Shown piece by piece: positions 22,298 to 32,555 of a stretch of 64,000 nt of DNA. Positions within the stretch are counted from its first letter, which is position 1, and the number at the start of each line of letters is the position of its first letter. The position numbers and the translations under genes are program-made. This DNA comes from Candidatus Paraburkholderia kirkii. GTDB taxonomy: Bacteria; Pseudomonadota; Gammaproteobacteria; Burkholderiales; Burkholderiaceae. The stretch is from positions 1 through 64,000 of the forward strand of contig LFKV01000010.1 of assembly GCA_001189345.1 (NCBI GenBank), read 5' to 3'. The notes under the pieces are model-generated. The model made no database searches. It was not told the DNA's origin and was given only the letters and a program-made list of their open reading frames with translations.

Positions 22298-23128
22298 ATG
22301 CCCGAACTGCCGGAAGTCGAAGTCACCCGCCGGGGAATCGAACCCTACGTCGCCGGACGGCGCGTCGAGCATGTCGACGTGCGCACGCAGGCGCTGCGCT
22401 GGCCCATTCCGCCGCATCTTCCGAAGACGCTCGATCATCTGAAGATCGAGAAGGTCGAGCGGCGCGGCAAGTATCTGCTGTTCGAAACCGTGGAAGGATG
22501 GCTGATCGTCCATCTCGGCATGACGGGCACCCTGCGCGTGCTGCGGCACGTGCCGAAGCCGCCCGAGGCGGCGAAGCACGATCACGTCGACATCGTGTTC
22601 GACGATTTCATTCTGCGTTTTCGCGATCCGCGCCGCTTCGGCGCGATCCTCTGGCATCCGCGTGCGGACGGCGACGTGCTCGATCACCCGCTGCTCGCCG
22701 ACCTGGGCGTGGAGCCGTTCTCGCCCGAGTTCTCCGGCGCGCTGCTCTTTCGGCGGACGCGCGGGCGCAAGGTGTCGGTGAAGCAGGCGTTGCTCGCGGG
22801 AGAAATCGTCGTCGGCGTGGGAAATATCTACGCGTCCGAAAGCCTCTTTCGCGCCGGCATCAGGCCGACGACCACCGCCGGGCGCATCTCGCTGGTGCGC
22901 TACGACCTACTTGCGGACGCCGTGCGCGTGACGCTCGTGGCCGCCATCGACAAGGGCGGCAGCACCTTGCGCGATTTCGTTGGCAGCAACGGCGAATCGG
23001 GCTACTTCCAGCTCGACTATTTCGTCTATGACCGCGCCGGGTTGCCGTGCCATGTCTGCGGTACCGCCATCAGGCAAATCGTCCAGGGGCAGCGCTCGAC
23101 CTACTTTTGTCCGCGCTGCCAACGTTAA
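22298..23128 (+). CDS. mutM: Formamidopyrimidine-DNA glycosylase
   Basis: This 276-residue bifunctional glycosylase/AP lyase removes 8-oxoguanine. It starts [16 protein letters not shown], so the catalytic Pro and Glu are in place after Met removal. [20 protein letters not shown] belongs to the helix-two-turn-helix and the C-terminal zinc finger is CHVC...CPRC. It diverges from the TPR gene and is followed 6 bases later by mutY, so both oxidative-damage repair enzymes are probably co-transcribed. Confidence 0.96.
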   Translation: MPELPEVEVTRRGIEPYVAGRRVEHVDVRTQALRWPIPPHLPKTLDHLKIEKVERRGKYLLFETVEGWLIVHLGMTGTLRVLRHVPKPPEAAKHDHVDIVFDDFILRFRDPRRFGAILWHPRADGDVLDHPLLADLGVEPFSPEFSGALLFRRTRGRKVSVKQALLAGEIVVGVGNIYASESLFRAGIRPTTTAGRISLVRYDLLADAVRVTLVAAIDKGGSTLRDFVGSNGESGYFQLDYFVYDRAGLPCHVCGTAIRQIVQGQRSTYFCPRCQR

Positions 23129-23134
23129 TTTTCC

Positions 23135-24193
23135 ATGCTCGCCACCGATTTCTCCGCGCGCCTGATCGCGTGGCAACGCACTCACGGCCGTCACGACCTG
23201 CCGTGGCAAAACACGCGCGATGCATATCGCATCTGGCTGTCGGAGATCATGCTGCAGCAGACGCAGGTTTCGACCGTCATCCCGTACTACGCGCGGTTTC
23301 TCGAACGCTTTCCGACGGTGACGATGCTCGCCGACGCGCCCGTCGACGACGTCATGGCGCTGTGGGCCGGGCTCGGCTACTACTCGCGCGCGTGCAATCT
23401 GCATCGTTGCGCGCAGGTGGTTGCCCATGAGTATGGCGGCGCGTTTCCGCAGACGGTCGACGCGCTCGCCGAGTTGCCGGGCATCGGGCGCTCGACCGCG
23501 GCGGCGATCGCGTCGTTCGCGTTTGGCGTGCGCGCGACGATTCTCGACGGCAACGTGAAGCGCGTGCTCGCGCGCGTGTTCGGCGTCGAAGGCTTTCCGG
23601 GCGAGAAGCGCGTCGAAAACGCAATGTGGACGCTCGCCGAATCGCTTCTGCCCGACGCGGCGAACAAGGACGAAGTCACGGCGTACACGCAGGGTCTGAT
23701 GGACCTGGGCGCGACACTCTGCGTGCGCGGCAGGCCGGATTGCGCGCGCTGTCCGTTCGCGCCGGATTGCGTGGCCAATGTGGAGGGACGTCAGCGCGAA
23801 TTGCCGGCGGCGCGCCCCAGGAAAGCGGTGCCGACGCGCAAGACGTGGATGCTCGTGCTGAAGGATGGCGATTCGATCCTGCTGGAGAAGCGTCCGCCGA
23901 CGGGCATCTGGGGCGGTTTGTGGAGCCTGCCCGAAGCGGCGGACGAGGCGGCGCTGGCGGCGGTGGCGCACAGCCTCGGCGGCGACGCGCAGTTGCAGCG
24001 TCTCGCGCCGCTGTCGCATACTTTCACGCACTTCAAGCTGGATATCGAGCCGCGGCTCGGCGAGGCGCGCGGCGCGCCGCGCGAGGCGGCGAGCGCGGAG
24101 ACCGTCTGGGCGCCGCTCGCGCGGATCGATTCGTATGGCGTGCCCGCGCCCGTGCGCAAGCTCCTCGATGCGCTGACCGGTTCGCTGATCTAA
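23135..24193 (+). CDS. mutY: Adenine DNA glycosylase
   Basis: This 352-residue enzyme removes adenine mispaired with 8-oxoguanine. It shows SEIMLQQTQVSTVIPYY, the helix-hairpin-helix LPGIGRSTAAAIASFAFG, the catalytic Asp in TILDGNVKRVLAR, and the iron-sulphur cysteines C-x6-C-x2-C-x5-C (CVRGRPDCARCPFAPDC). The C-terminal Nudix-like domain recognises 8-oxoguanine. The stop abuts the eroded end of the LON-domain gene on the other strand. Confidence 0.96.
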   Translation: MLATDFSARLIAWQRTHGRHDLPWQNTRDAYRIWLSEIMLQQTQVSTVIPYYARFLERFPTVTMLADAPVDDVMALWAGLGYYSRACNLHRCAQVVAHEYGGAFPQTVDALAELPGIGRSTAAAIASFAFGVRATILDGNVKRVLARVFGVEGFPGEKRVENAMWTLAESLLPDAANKDEVTAYTQGLMDLGATLCVRGRPDCARCPFAPDCVANVEGRQRELPAARPRKAVPTRKTWMLVLKDGDSILLEKRPPTGIWGGLWSLPEAADEAALAAVAHSLGGDAQLQRLAPLSHTFTHFKLDIEPRLGEARGAPREAASAETVWAPLARIDSYGVPAPVRKLLDALTGSLI

Positions 24194-24667
24194 CAGCTGA
24201 TGGTGCTGCATGTAGTGATGCACCACGTCGATGCGCGCGCTGACGTCCATCAGCTCCATGAGCTTCTGGCGGGCGCGCATCGGGATCGGCAGGATTTCGG
24301 CGAGACGGTTGGACACCCAGGTGGGATCGTCGAACAGGAAGGGCTCGACGAACGGCAGGTTCTGCGGCTCGCGCTCCCTGATCGTGTCGATGATGCGCTC
24401 CAGCACTTCTGCGCACGCGCCGAACTTGGTGAGCGCTTCGGCGCCTTGCAGCGGTTGATCGTCGCCCAGCAGTTCCGCCGTGCCGACGATCAGATCGTGC
24501 CCGCTCTTCAGCAGGCACACGCCGAACGGCGTCTTTTCGCGCAGACATGAGCGCGCCATGTCCAGATAGCGCGCCTCGAAAATCTTGAGCGGCAGCAGAC
24601 CGCCCGGAAACAGCACGGTGTGAAGCGGAAACAGCGGCAAATCGGCGAGAACGGTATTCGAGGACAT
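24194..24667 (-). pseudogene. LON-substrate-binding-domain protein, internally deleted and without its own stop
   Basis: From ATG 24667 the chain reads VLADLPLFPLHTVLFPGGLL and KIFEARYLDMARSCLREKTP, the start of the stand-alone LON N-terminal domain protein. After CLLKSG it jumps directly to LIVGTAELLGDDQPL. In the family I expect about 60 more residues here, so an in-frame deletion is likely. The family C-terminus (RIDVVHHYMQHHQLL) is reached at about 24195, but no stop follows and the frame continues antisense through mutY. Both features suggest loss by deletion. It is downstream of rapZ on the same strand. Confidence 0.65.
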
Positions 24668-24701
24668 CGCGCCCCTCCAGAGTGGACCGCCGGCGCGGCA
24701 A

Positions 24702-25598
24702 TCAGGTTCGCGTGTGAGCCGCGTCGCCATCCACCGGGATGGGCGCGTCACGGTGCCGCACGATCACATTTGCCTGCTCGCGAAAGCGCGCGGCAAGTGC
24801 CTCTGCGATGAAAACCGAGCGATGCTGGCCGCCCGTGCAGCCGACCGCGACGGTGAGATAGCTGCGGTTGTCGTCGCGAAAGCGCGGCAGCCATTTGCCG
24901 ACGAACACGCCGATATCGTCGATCATCTCGCCGACCATCGGCTGCGTACAGAGGAAGTCGATGATCGGCTTGTCGAGGCCCGTGAACGGGCGCAGCTCGC
25001 GGTCGTAGTACGGGTTGGGAAGCGCGCGTACGTCGAACACGAGATCGGCGTCGAGCGGCACGCCGCGCTTGAAGCCGAAGGATTCGAACATCAGCGTGAG
25101 GTCGGCGGCATCGGTCTCGACGAAGCGCTTGACCCACGCGCGCAGCACGTTCGAGCGCAGATTGCTGGTGTCGATCTGATGGCCGTACTCGGCGAGACTC
25201 GCCACCAGCTCGCGCTCGCGCTCGATCGCCTCGGCGAGCGAGTTGAGCACGCCCACGTTCGCCTCGCGCATCGGCGGGCCGGAAAGCGGATGGCGGCGGC
25301 GCGTCTCGGAGAAGCGCTGGATCAGCGACTGCGTGCTCGCGTTGAGGAACAGCACGCGCAGGTCGTAGTTGCTCGAGAGCTTGTGAATGATGCCCGGCAC
25401 TTCATCGAGCGAGAGGCTCGAGCGCGCGTCGATCGCGACGGCGAGGCGCGTCTGGCCTTCCTTCGCGAGGTAGGCGGCGAGTTCGGGCAGAAAGCGTGGC
25501 GGCAGATTGTCCACGCAGTAGTAGCCGCCGTCTTCCAGGGCGTTCAGCGCCACGGACTTGCCGGAGCCGGAGATGCCGGTGATCAGGATGATACGCAT
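24702..25598 (-). CDS. rapZ: RNase adapter protein / nucleotide-binding protein RapZ
   Basis: This 298-residue P-loop protein has Walker A GISGSGKS at 8-15, [11 protein letters not shown], and the C-terminal domain with [20 protein letters not shown]. In Escherichia coli RapZ directs RNase E to the sRNA GlmZ and so controls glucosamine-6-phosphate synthase; in betaproteobacteria the target is less clear. It is the last intact gene of the rpoN-ptsN-hprK cluster. Confidence 0.94.
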   Translation of the reverse strand: MRIILITGISGSGKSVALNALEDGGYYCVDNLPPRFLPELAAYLAKEGQTRLAVAIDARSSLSLDEVPGIIHKLSSNYDLRVLFLNASTQSLIQRFSETRRRHPLSGPPMREANVGVLNSLAEAIERERELVASLAEYGHQIDTSNLRSNVLRAWVKRFVETDAADLTLMFESFGFKRGVPLDADLVFDVRALPNPYYDRELRPFTGLDKPIIDFLCTQPMVGEMIDDIGVFVGKWLPRFRDDNRSYLTVAVGCTGGQHRSVFIAEALAARFREQANVIVRHRDAPIPVDGDAAHTRT

Positions 25599-25700
25599 GG
25601 GAATCGACTCGTTCGCTTAATCTTAGCACCTGCATTGGGTTCGAATCCGGGCGCGAAACAGTCGAAGCGATCGGCGGCCGGGCGCGTTGCGCGCCGGCGG

Positions 25701-26669
25701 TCAGATCAGCTTGCCGGGGAACTGGCTGTCCGGATCCTGCATCGCGAGCCGCTGACGGTCCATAAAGTCACGCAAGGTGTCAATGCCGCGCAGCTGCAGG
25801 ATCGTATTGCGCACCGCGGCCTCGACCAGCACCGCGAGATTGCGGCCGGCCGCCACCTGAATCGTCACCTTGCTGATCGGCAGGCCGAGGACGTCCACCG
25901 TCTGGCTTTCCAGCGGTAGACGCTGGAATTCGCCATCCGGCCGGCGCACGAGCTGCACGATCAGCTTGAGCTTCATCTTTCGGCGCACGGCGGTTTCGCC
26001 GAAGATCGTCTTGATGTCGAGCAGACCGAGACCGCGCACTTCGAGCAGATTCTGCAAGAGAGGCGGACAGCGGCCTTCCACGAAGTCGGGGCCGAGGCGC
26101 ACGAAATCGACGGCGTCATCCGCTACGAGACCATGGCCGCGGCTGATGAGTTCCAGGCCGAGCTCGCTCTTGCCCAGACCGGAGTCGCCGGTGAGCAGCA
26201 CGCCCATCCCGAGGATGTCGATGAACACGCCGTGCAGCGTCGCGCGCGGGGCGAGGATGCGCGACATGTAGGCGCGCAGGCTGTCGATCACGGCCGCCGC
26301 CGACATGCGCGTCGTGAAGAGCGGCGTGGACGAGCGCGTGCAGCGCAGGACGAGTTCGGGCGGCGTGCCGACTTCGCCCGCGACGACCAGAAACGGCGGC
26401 TCGAGTGCGATCAGCTCGGCCATGTGGCGCGAGCGGTCTTCGTCGGACTGGCGCTGGTAGTAGTTGATCTCGGCGTCGCCGAGCACCTGGATGCGGTTCG
26501 GGTGGATCAGGTTCAGGTGACCGACCAGGTCGGCGCTCGACGTCGCGTTCGCGACCGTCTCTCTCGAGAAGCCGCGTTCCCAGCCCTCGTGCCCGGTGAG
26601 CCAGCTGAGCTTCAGAGCGGCGGCGTTGTCGTCAAAAATGCTTTGGGCGTTGATGCTGGACGTATCCAT
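25701..26669 (-). CDS. hprK: HPr kinase/phosphorylase
   Basis: This intact 322-residue enzyme phosphorylates or dephosphorylates serine of HPr-type PTS proteins. The N-terminal Hpr_kinase_N domain occupies about 1-130. The catalytic domain has Walker A GDSGLGKS at 161-168, the capping [14 protein letters not shown], and the signature [17 protein letters not shown]. Its neighbour ptsN encodes EIIA-Ntr. This is a regulatory PTS lacking sugar permeases nearby, apart from the broken nagE at 3.5 kb. Confidence 0.95.
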   Translation of the reverse strand: MDTSSINAQSIFDDNAAALKLSWLTGHEGWERGFSRETVANATSSADLVGHLNLIHPNRIQVLGDAEINYYQRQSDEDRSRHMAELIALEPPFLVVAGEVGTPPELVLRCTRSSTPLFTTRMSAAAVIDSLRAYMSRILAPRATLHGVFIDILGMGVLLTGDSGLGKSELGLELISRGHGLVADDAVDFVRLGPDFVEGRCPPLLQNLLEVRGLGLLDIKTIFGETAVRRKMKLKLIVQLVRRPDGEFQRLPLESQTVDVLGLPISKVTIQVAAGRNLAVLVEAAVRNTILQLRGIDTLRDFMDRQRLAMQDPDSQFPGKLI

Positions 26670-26855
26670 GAGGCCGGAACTCCGTTGGAAGCCGGGAGCA
26701 GCCTTCGCGAGATATTGAAGCGGGTCGCTTCGATACGCCGCATGGCGCTGCGTTTGACCGATTGTGCCCTAGAAGCCTCACGTAAGCGAGGCGCGCCGGG
26801 CGCCAAGCGCAGCACGGGCGAGCCTCGGACGCGGATCGCTATGTTCGTGCGGCTA

Positions 26856-27311
26856 TTACGGCTGCCATTGCGTGAGCACTTGATAAAGCACCTCACGATT
26901 TTCTTCCTTGTGCAGGCGCTCGCACGCCTCGCTGTCGGAGAGCAGTTGCGCGATCTCCGAGAGAATTTCCAGATGCTGCTGTGTCGCCTGCTCGGGCACG
27001 AGCAGGAAGATCAGGAGGGAGACCGGCTGGCCGTCGGGCGATTCGAACGCGATCGGTTCGGCCAGGCGCACGAAAGCGGCGAGCGGTTGCTTCAGCCCTT
27101 TGATGCGGCCGTGCGGAATGGCGACGCCCTCGCCGAGGCCGGTCGAGCCGAGGCGCTCTCGAGCGAAGAGATTGTCGGTGACGATACTGCGGGCGATGCC
27201 GTTCTGGCTTTCGAAAATCAGGCCCGCTTGCTCGAATACACGTTTCTTGCTGGTAACGGACAGTCCGAGAACGACGTTCTCGATGGGAAGAAATTTGGCT
27301 AAACGATTCAT
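26856..27311 (-). CDS. ptsN: Nitrogen-regulatory PTS protein EIIA-Ntr
   Basis: This 151-residue EIIA domain of the mannitol/fructose type has the phosphorylation site His67 in EGVAIPHGRIKGL. Start ATG 27311 gives MNRLAKFLPIENV as in the family; the longer reading from 27347 is less likely. In the family it signals nitrogen, carbon and potassium status. It lies between hpf and hprK. Confidence 0.95.
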   Translation of the reverse strand: MNRLAKFLPIENVVLGLSVTSKKRVFEQAGLIFESQNGIARSIVTDNLFARERLGSTGLGEGVAIPHGRIKGLKQPLAAFVRLAEPIAFESPDGQPVSLLIFLLVPEQATQQHLEILSEIAQLLSDSEACERLHKEENREVLYQVLTQWQP

Positions 27312-27679
27312 GTTGGCAGGCTGATGCGTGGCCTGATAGCTCCTCATCGTGGCTGCTGTCTGAAAGCGCTCACGGCGATGTTAAACGAAATGTGCGCTGG
27401 CGGCGTTTCCCTGCAGCGTTCCTGTCGTGCGACCCCGAAAATAACCGGACCATTATAGAATAGGCCAAAGCGCGATGATGCGCCGTGCCATGCGTGTATT
27501 AACGATCTAATGTGCAGTACAAAACCCTGAAAATCAATGGCTTGAGCTACGCAACAACGAAAATCCAACAAAAAAGCCGCCCGGCAAGGGCGGCTTCGGT
27601 TCGGCGCACGCTCGTCGCGACCGTTTCGGGTTTTTGCCGGACTATCCGGACAGTTCGCGAGCGGCGCAGTGTTGCCCGC
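27312..27679. other. Intergenic region ptsN-hpf
   Basis: 368 bases without a gene. It contains the hpf terminator at 27571-27597. On the minus strand TATAAT (complement of 27452-27457) could be a -10 for ptsN with a long leader, but no good -35 is visible. Confidence 0.5.
27571..27597 (-). terminator. Intrinsic terminator of hpf
   Basis: Arms AGCCGCCC (27575-27582) and GGGCGGCT (27588-27595), followed on the minus strand by a T-run (A-run 27569-27575). It ends the rpoN-hpf transcript and so separates ptsN. Confidence 0.85.
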
Positions 27680-28039
27680 TCACGGCGACGGCGCCTCCAG
27701 GCTTTGCGGTTCGGCCCTATACTCCACTGCCTCGTGTACGTGGCCCTGAATCTTGTCCTTGTGCTTGATGACCTGCCGGTCCAGCTTGTCGACCATCAGA
27801 TCGATGGCCGCATACATATCAGCGTCACAACTCTCGATAAAAATGTCTTTGCCCTTCAGGTGCAGGTTGATTTCTGCCTTCTGCCGCTTTTCCTTTTCCC
27901 TATGATTGTCGACCGAGAGGACAACGTTGCCGTCGATCACTTGATCGAAATGACGGAGCATCCTGTCCAGTTTCGTGATCACGTACTCGCGCAACGCAGG
28001 CGTCAATTCGAGGTGGTGTCCACTGATCTTCAGATTCAT
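27680..28039 (-). CDS. hpf: Ribosome hibernation-promoting factor
   Basis: This 119-residue HPF/RaiA (YfiA) family protein inactivates ribosomes in stationary phase. It starts [20 protein letters not shown] and has [20 protein letters not shown] and [15 protein letters not shown]. The start at 28039 is supported by GGAGAG seven bases upstream; the longer reading from 28099 has no support. It follows rpoN on the minus strand. Confidence 0.94.
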   Translation of the reverse strand: MNLKISGHHLELTPALREYVITKLDRMLRHFDQVIDGNVVLSVDNHREKEKRQKAEINLHLKGKDIFIESCDADMYAAIDLMVDKLDRQVIKHKDKIQGHVHEAVEYRAEPQSLEAPSP

Positions 28040-28226
28040 ATTCGCTCTCCAAGCTAATGGCCGCCAGGCCACGTCGGCTCGTCCGATACCGGTCGGCAAT
28101 GCGTCCCGTCAGCTCATCATGTCTGACGCGCTCGAAAAACGGGCCGCATCGGCCAGCACGTCCGCGCTTTCGCGTTGCGGCCGGTAAACGCCCATCGCAA
28201 AATGCGATGGACTATGTAGAGACGGG

Positions 28227-29744
28227 TCATAGAGACTTGCGCAGATTCACTGCCGGGATCCTGAGCGCTTCGCGGTACTTGGCTACGGTGCGCCGCGCGA
28301 CCACGAATCCTTGTTCCGCCAGCAGTTCGGCAATGCGGCTGTCTGAAAGAGGAGTTTTGGGGTCTTCCGCTCCTATCAGTTGCTTGATGAGGGCCCGGAT
28401 TGCCGTGGACGATGCCGCGCCTCCTGTGTCGGTCGAAACGTGCGATCCAAAGAAGTACTTAAATTCAAGCGTCCCAAACGGGGTGAGCATGTACTTTCCG
28501 GTGGTCACACGCGAAACGGTCGACTCGTGTAAACTCAGCGTATCAGCAATCTCCCGCAAAACCAAGGGTCGCATGGCGATTTCGCCATGTGCAAAAAAGT
28601 TCTTTTGACGCTCCACAATTGCCTGCGCGACACGCAGGATCGTCTCGAACCTCTGCTGAATATTCTTGATGAGCCAGCGCGCTTCCTGGAGTTGCTGGCG
28701 CAGCGAGCCGCTGCCCGGATCGCCCCGATTGTTGCGCAGGATGTTCGCGTACAAATGGTTGATGCGCAGGCGCGGCACAATCTCCGGATTCAGCTCCGCC
28801 GTCCAGCCGCTGGCGCTCTTCTTCACCAGAACGTCGGGCACGACGAAATCCGCCTCGCTCTTGCCGTACGCCGTGCCCGGGAACGGCTCGAGCGACTTGA
28901 TCAGCATGTGCGCGTCCCGAAGCGAGTCGTCGCTGGCCTTCAGCTGCTTGCGCAACCGGGTGAAATCGCGCGCCGCGAGCAGTTCCAGATGATTCGTGAC
29001 GATCTCGAGCGCCAGCGTGCGGGTGGGCGACGGATCGAGCCGCAGCAATTGCAGCTTCAGACATTCCGACGCCGAGCGTCCGCCCACGCCGGGCGGATCG
29101 AAGCTTTGCAGGAGTGCGAGCGCGGCGCTCAGCTCGTCGACGTCGACTTCTAGTTCCTCGGGCAGATCGGCCTGAATTTCCTCCAGCGACGACGTGAGAT
29201 AGCCGTCTTCATCCAGCGATTCGATGAGAAACGTGATCAGCGCGCGATCGCGCTGATTGGCCGCGGTCATGCGCAGTTGCGCGGTCAGATGATCGCGCAG
29301 CGTGATCGTCGATTCGTGGATTTGCAGCGGCGGGAGATCGTCGTCGTCGGACGCGTTGTTCGCGCGGCCGTAGTCTTCGAGATTCCACGAGCTGGAATCC
29401 GAGCTGCTGTCCGAACCCAGGCCATTGTACTCGTCGACGCCTTGCGGCTCGCTGCTTTCCGAACGTTCGGAACTCGACGTGCCCGACGCCGAGCCGTTGC
29501 TCATCATCGGCTCGGGCGGCGCGCTCGGCGCCGCGGGCGCGGCGATCAGGGAGCCGTCCGCAGCGACGCGCAGCGGGCTCGAGATCCAGTCGTCCTCGTT
29601 CTCCAGAAGCGGATTCTGAGCGATGGCCATCGCGACTTCCTGCTGCAGTTCGAGCGTCGACAGCTGTAGCAGCCGGATCGACTGCTGCAGTTGCGGGGTC
29701 AGCGCAAGTTGCTGCGAGAGGCGGAGTTGGAGGCTGGCTTTCAT
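28227..29744 (-). CDS. rpoN: RNA polymerase sigma-54 factor
   Basis: This intact 505-residue sigma-54 starts with the glutamine/leucine-rich region I ([20 protein letters not shown]) for activator interaction. An acidic, serine-rich region II covers about 60-140. The core-binding domain follows. The C-terminal helix-turn-helix and the RpoN box [10 protein letters not shown] lie near 485-495 and read the -24/-12 promoters. It is followed by hpf. Confidence 0.97.
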   Translation of the reverse strand: MKASLQLRLSQQLALTPQLQQSIRLLQLSTLELQQEVAMAIAQNPLLENEDDWISSPLRVAADGSLIAAPAAPSAPPEPMMSNGSASGTSSSERSESSEPQGVDEYNGLGSDSSSDSSSWNLEDYGRANNASDDDDLPPLQIHESTITLRDHLTAQLRMTAANQRDRALITFLIESLDEDGYLTSSLEEIQADLPEELEVDVDELSAALALLQSFDPPGVGGRSASECLKLQLLRLDPSPTRTLALEIVTNHLELLAARDFTRLRKQLKASDDSLRDAHMLIKSLEPFPGTAYGKSEADFVVPDVLVKKSASGWTAELNPEIVPRLRINHLYANILRNNRGDPGSGSLRQQLQEARWLIKNIQQRFETILRVAQAIVERQKNFFAHGEIAMRPLVLREIADTLSLHESTVSRVTTGKYMLTPFGTLEFKYFFGSHVSTDTGGAASSTAIRALIKQLIGAEDPKTPLSDSRIAELLAEQGFVVARRTVAKYREALRIPAVNLRKSL

Positions 29745-29805
29745 GGCAAAATTTTAATCATTGTAGAGAGTTTGCCACGCGCGCGAAACCTCGCGGCGAA
29801 TCCAA

Positions 29806-29836
29806 AAAGAAGCGTGCCGCCTCGATGGGCGGCACG
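29806..29836 (-). terminator. Terminator between lptB and rpoN
   Basis: Arms GTGCCGCC (29814-29821) and GGCGGCAC (29828-29835). On the minus strand GCTTCTTTTT follows. It lies 63 bases past the lptB stop and before rpoN, so rpoN probably has its own promoter or gets read-through. Confidence 0.7.
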
Positions 29837-29897
29837 TAAGTTTTGCTGCTCTCGCCTGGTGCGGCGCACGATGCGCGCCGCGCTCGCCGGGTAGCGT

Positions 29898-30680
29898 CTA
29901 CATGCGGAAGTGCTCGCCGAGATAGACGCGCCGCACGCTTTCGTTCTCGATGATCTCGCTCGGCGCGCCGGCCGCGAGCACGCTGCCGTCGCTGATGATG
30001 TACGCGTGATCGCAGATGCCGAGCGTCTCGCGCACGTTGTGGTCGGTGATCAGAACGCCGATGTTGCGCTGCTTCAGGAACTTGACGATCTTCTGAATTT
30101 CCAGAACGGCGATCGGATCGACGCCTGCGAACGGTTCGTCGAGCAGGATGAAGCTCGGATTGGTCGCGAGCGCGCGAGCGATTTCCACGCGCCGGCGTTC
30201 ACCGCCCGACAGTGACAGCGCGGGATTCTCGCGCAGATGAGCAATCTGCAGTTCGTCGAGCAAGGCTTCCGTGCGCTGGGTAATGGCGTCTTTGGACAGG
30301 CGCTTGCCCGATTCGTCCGTCTGCAGTTCCAGCACGGCGTGGATGTTCTGCTCGACGGTCAGCTTGCGGAACACCGATGCTTCCTGCGGCAGATACGACA
30401 GGCCGAGATGCGCGCGCTGGTGAATCGGCAGGAGGCTGATCGAGTTGCCGTCGAGATCGATCTCGCCGGCGTCGAGCGGGACGAGGCCGACGACCATATA
30501 GAACGAAGTCGTCTTGCCCGCGCCGTTCGGGCCGAGCAAACCGACCACTTCGCCGCTTTTCACGTCGAGCGAAACGTTCTTCACCACGGTGCGCGAGCTG
30601 TAACGCTTCTTCAGATTGCGGACGACCAGCGAGCTCGACTGGCCTTCCGGCTTACGGTGGGGCATGGCGGGCGAATTCAC
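29898..30680 (-). CDS. lptB: LPS export ABC transporter ATPase LptB
   Basis: This 260-residue ATPase powers LPS extraction from the inner membrane with LptFG. It shows Walker A GPNGAGKT near 50, the Q-loop [12 protein letters not shown], signature [15 protein letters not shown], Walker [14 protein letters not shown] and the H-loop [10 protein letters not shown]. Its start overlaps the lptA stop by 4 bases. It is part of kdsD-kdsC-lptC-lptA-lptB. Confidence 0.96.
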   Translation of the reverse strand: MNSPAMPHRKPEGQSSSLVVRNLKKRYSSRTVVKNVSLDVKSGEVVGLLGPNGAGKTTSFYMVVGLVPLDAGEIDLDGNSISLLPIHQRAHLGLSYLPQEASVFRKLTVEQNIHAVLELQTDESGKRLSKDAITQRTEALLDELQIAHLRENPALSLSGGERRRVEIARALATNPSFILLDEPFAGVDPIAVLEIQKIVKFLKQRNIGVLITDHNVRETLGICDHAYIISDGSVLAAGAPSEIIENESVRRVYLGEHFRM

Positions 30681-31348
30681 TGCTGCGGCGTTCCTTGAAT
30701 GGTGGTCGACGGAGAGAGCGCGGCGCCGCCCGAGCGCGGCGCGAGCATCGCGCGCACGCGGCCGGTCAGGTTGCCGGGGCCGGCGACGTCCTTGCCGGCG
30801 GTGGCCGTATAAAAGTCCTTCTGGCCGTCGTAGGTGATCACGCTGCCGTGTACTTCGTCCTGCACGGTCGTCAGGCCTTGCAGGCGGCGCACGGTGGCGC
30901 GCGTCGTGAGCTTGGTGAAGTCGTTCTTGCCGTCGTAGTCGATGCGTACGGCCTTGCCGTCGATGTACTCGTCCACGCCGTCGCGCTTCTGGCGGAAGTA
31001 CGACAGGGCGTTGCCGCTCGACGTGCCCGTGGCGTACTGATAACCCTGCGGGTCCTGCGTGACTTCCACGCGGTCGGCCTTGATGACGATCGTGCCCTTG
31101 GTCGCGACCACGTGGCCGGTGAAGATGTTCTTCTGGTTGAGATCGTCGTACGACATGTTGTCCGCTTCGATGTTGAGCGGCTTGTCGCGGTCGGCCTTTT
31201 CGGCGTGCGCGGGGAGTGCCGTCAGCGCGACGACGGACGCGAGGGCGGCGCAGAGCGCGGCCCTCGCGACTCGCCGGGGGCGCGTGACGCGGCGCGCGAG
31301 CGTTGCGCGCGCATGGCCGCCATCGGGACGAGGGAACCTTTCGTTCAT
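30677..31348 (-). CDS. lptA: Periplasmic LPS transport protein LptA
   Basis: This 223-residue OstA-fold protein bridges the periplasm. It has an N-terminal signal region ([23 protein letters not shown]) and then [21 protein letters not shown] and [15 protein letters not shown]. It ends in a variable tail. It lies 30 bases after lptC and overlaps lptB. Confidence 0.92.
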   Translation of the reverse strand: MNERFPRPDGGHARATLARRVTRPRRVARAALCAALASVVALTALPAHAEKADRDKPLNIEADNMSYDDLNQKNIFTGHVVATKGTIVIKADRVEVTQDPQGYQYATGTSSGNALSYFRQKRDGVDEYIDGKAVRIDYDGKNDFTKLTTRATVRRLQGLTTVQDEVHGSVITYDGQKDFYTATAGKDVAGPGNLTGRVRAMLAPRSGGAALSPSTTIQGTPQQ

Positions 31349-31378
31349 GCAGTCACCATTCGGATGGGAGTGCCGGGA

Positions 31379-31981
31379 TTACTTGGAAGAACCACCGTTG
31401 ATATCCGAGGCGGCGATCGAGCCGCGCACGTTACCGAAGAGCTTCATTTCCCGGGTCACGTTGTTGTAGTTCATGCCGTCGGCCGTCATCACCGACGGAC
31501 CGCGCTGAAGTCTAACCGGTTTTTCCGTTTCGATGACATCGTCGTTCACCAGCACGCGAAAATGCTGGGAATCCGCCTGCATCTGCGGATCTCCGTAACC
31601 GGCGGCGCGCAGAATGCGCGCGTTGTCGTAGAGATCGACGATCGAGACGTCGCCGTTGACCGTGCCGCGCAGGGCCGTTGCCGTGACGGTCGGCTTCATC
31701 GGCTGGAACATGCGCATCGCGGGCAGCGTCAGGTCGCTGTTCTCGTCGTCCTCGTAGTGCACCATCGACTTGGCCGTCAGACGATATTGCGTCGTGCCGG
31801 TCGCGCCGAGTTCGGAAATGGAGAAATTGTCCGCGAAGTAATCGGGCGTGTGCCGCTTGACCGGCTCCGGCGCTTCGGACACCGGCGGCAGCGTGGCCTG
31901 CAGCAGCCAGTAGGCGATGCCGGCGAGCGCCGCCATCGCGAGGAGCGGCAGCAGCGAGGCGAGCTTTCCGGGGCGCGCCAT
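31379..31981 (-). CDS. lptC: LPS export protein LptC
   Basis: This 200-residue bitopic inner-membrane protein passes LPS from LptBFG to LptA. It has one N-terminal membrane helix (LLPLLAMAALAGIAYWLLQA). The periplasmic beta-jellyroll has TPDYFADNFSISELGATGTT, and MNYNNVTREMKLFGNVRG near the end. ATG 31981 is 5 bases after the kdsC stop; longer in-frame starts lie inside kdsC. Confidence 0.92.
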   Translation of the reverse strand: MARPGKLASLLPLLAMAALAGIAYWLLQATLPPVSEAPEPVKRHTPDYFADNFSISELGATGTTQYRLTAKSMVHYEDDENSDLTLPAMRMFQPMKPTVTATALRGTVNGDVSIVDLYDNARILRAAGYGDPQMQADSQHFRVLVNDDVIETEKPVRLQRGPSVMTADGMNYNNVTREMKLFGNVRGSIAASDINGGSSK

Positions 31982-31985
31982 GACG

Positions 31986-32555
31986 TCAGCCTCCGAGCGC
32001 TGTCGCGAGCCGCGCGTCGTAGCGATGCTGCGCGCGCAGCATCGCGTCGCACACTTCGCGCACCGCGCCATGGCCGCCGCGCGCTTCCGCGACCCAGTGC
32101 ACGCGCTGGATGACTTCCGGATGCGCGTTCGCCGGCGCAGCCGCGAAGCCGCAGCGGCGCATCACCGCGAGGTCGGGCCAGTCGTCGCCCATGTAGCCGC
32201 ATTCGGCGGCGGCAATGCCCGTGACGTCCAGCAGTCCGGCGAGCGCCGCCGTCTTGTCCCCGACGCCCTGATACAGATGCGTGATGCCGAGCTCCTTCGC
32301 GCGCGCCGCGACGATGCCCGACTTGCGCCCGGTGATGATGGCCGTCTGCACGCCGACCGACTGAAGCATCTTCACGCCGTGGCCGTCGAGCGAATTGAAC
32401 GACTTCATCGCGTCGCTCTCGGCGGTGAAGTAGAGGCTGCCGTCGGTGAGAACGCCGTCGACGTCGAAGATCATCAGTCTGATGCGGTTCGCGCGCTCGG
32501 CGGCGGTCGCCGTGGCCGGCAGCGCCGCAGCGGCGGACGAAGGCTTTTGCGCCAT
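31986..32555 (-). CDS. kdsC: 3-deoxy-D-manno-octulosonate 8-phosphate phosphatase
   Basis: This 189-residue HAD phosphatase releases Kdo from Kdo 8-phosphate for LPS core synthesis. It shows the nucleophile motif LMIFDVDGVLTDGSLYF, then AIITGRKSGIVAARAKELGI, and the third motif CGYMGDDWPDLAVM. The ATG at 32555 overlaps the kdsD stop by one base, so translation is likely coupled. Confidence 0.96.
   Translation of the reverse strand: MAQKPSSAAAALPATATAAERANRIRLMIFDVDGVLTDGSLYFTAESDAMKSFNSLDGHGVKMLQSVGVQTAIITGRKSGIVAARAKELGITHLYQGVGDKTAALAGLLDVTGIAAAECGYMGDDWPDLAVMRRCGFAAAPANAHPEVIQRVHWVAEARGGHGAVREVCDAMLRAQHRYDARLATALGG

Noticed and set aside
20407..23031. Very long plus-strand open frame (874 codons) opposite the TPR gene and running into mutM
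   Set aside because: Arg/Ala-rich antisense reading of GC-rich codons; the minus-strand TPR and plus-strand MutM proteins have clear motifs.
22907..24195. C-terminal extension of the LON-domain gene antisense to mutY
   Set aside because: The extension has no recognisable domain; the family C-terminus ends at about 24195, so only the region to 24667 is treated as the gene.
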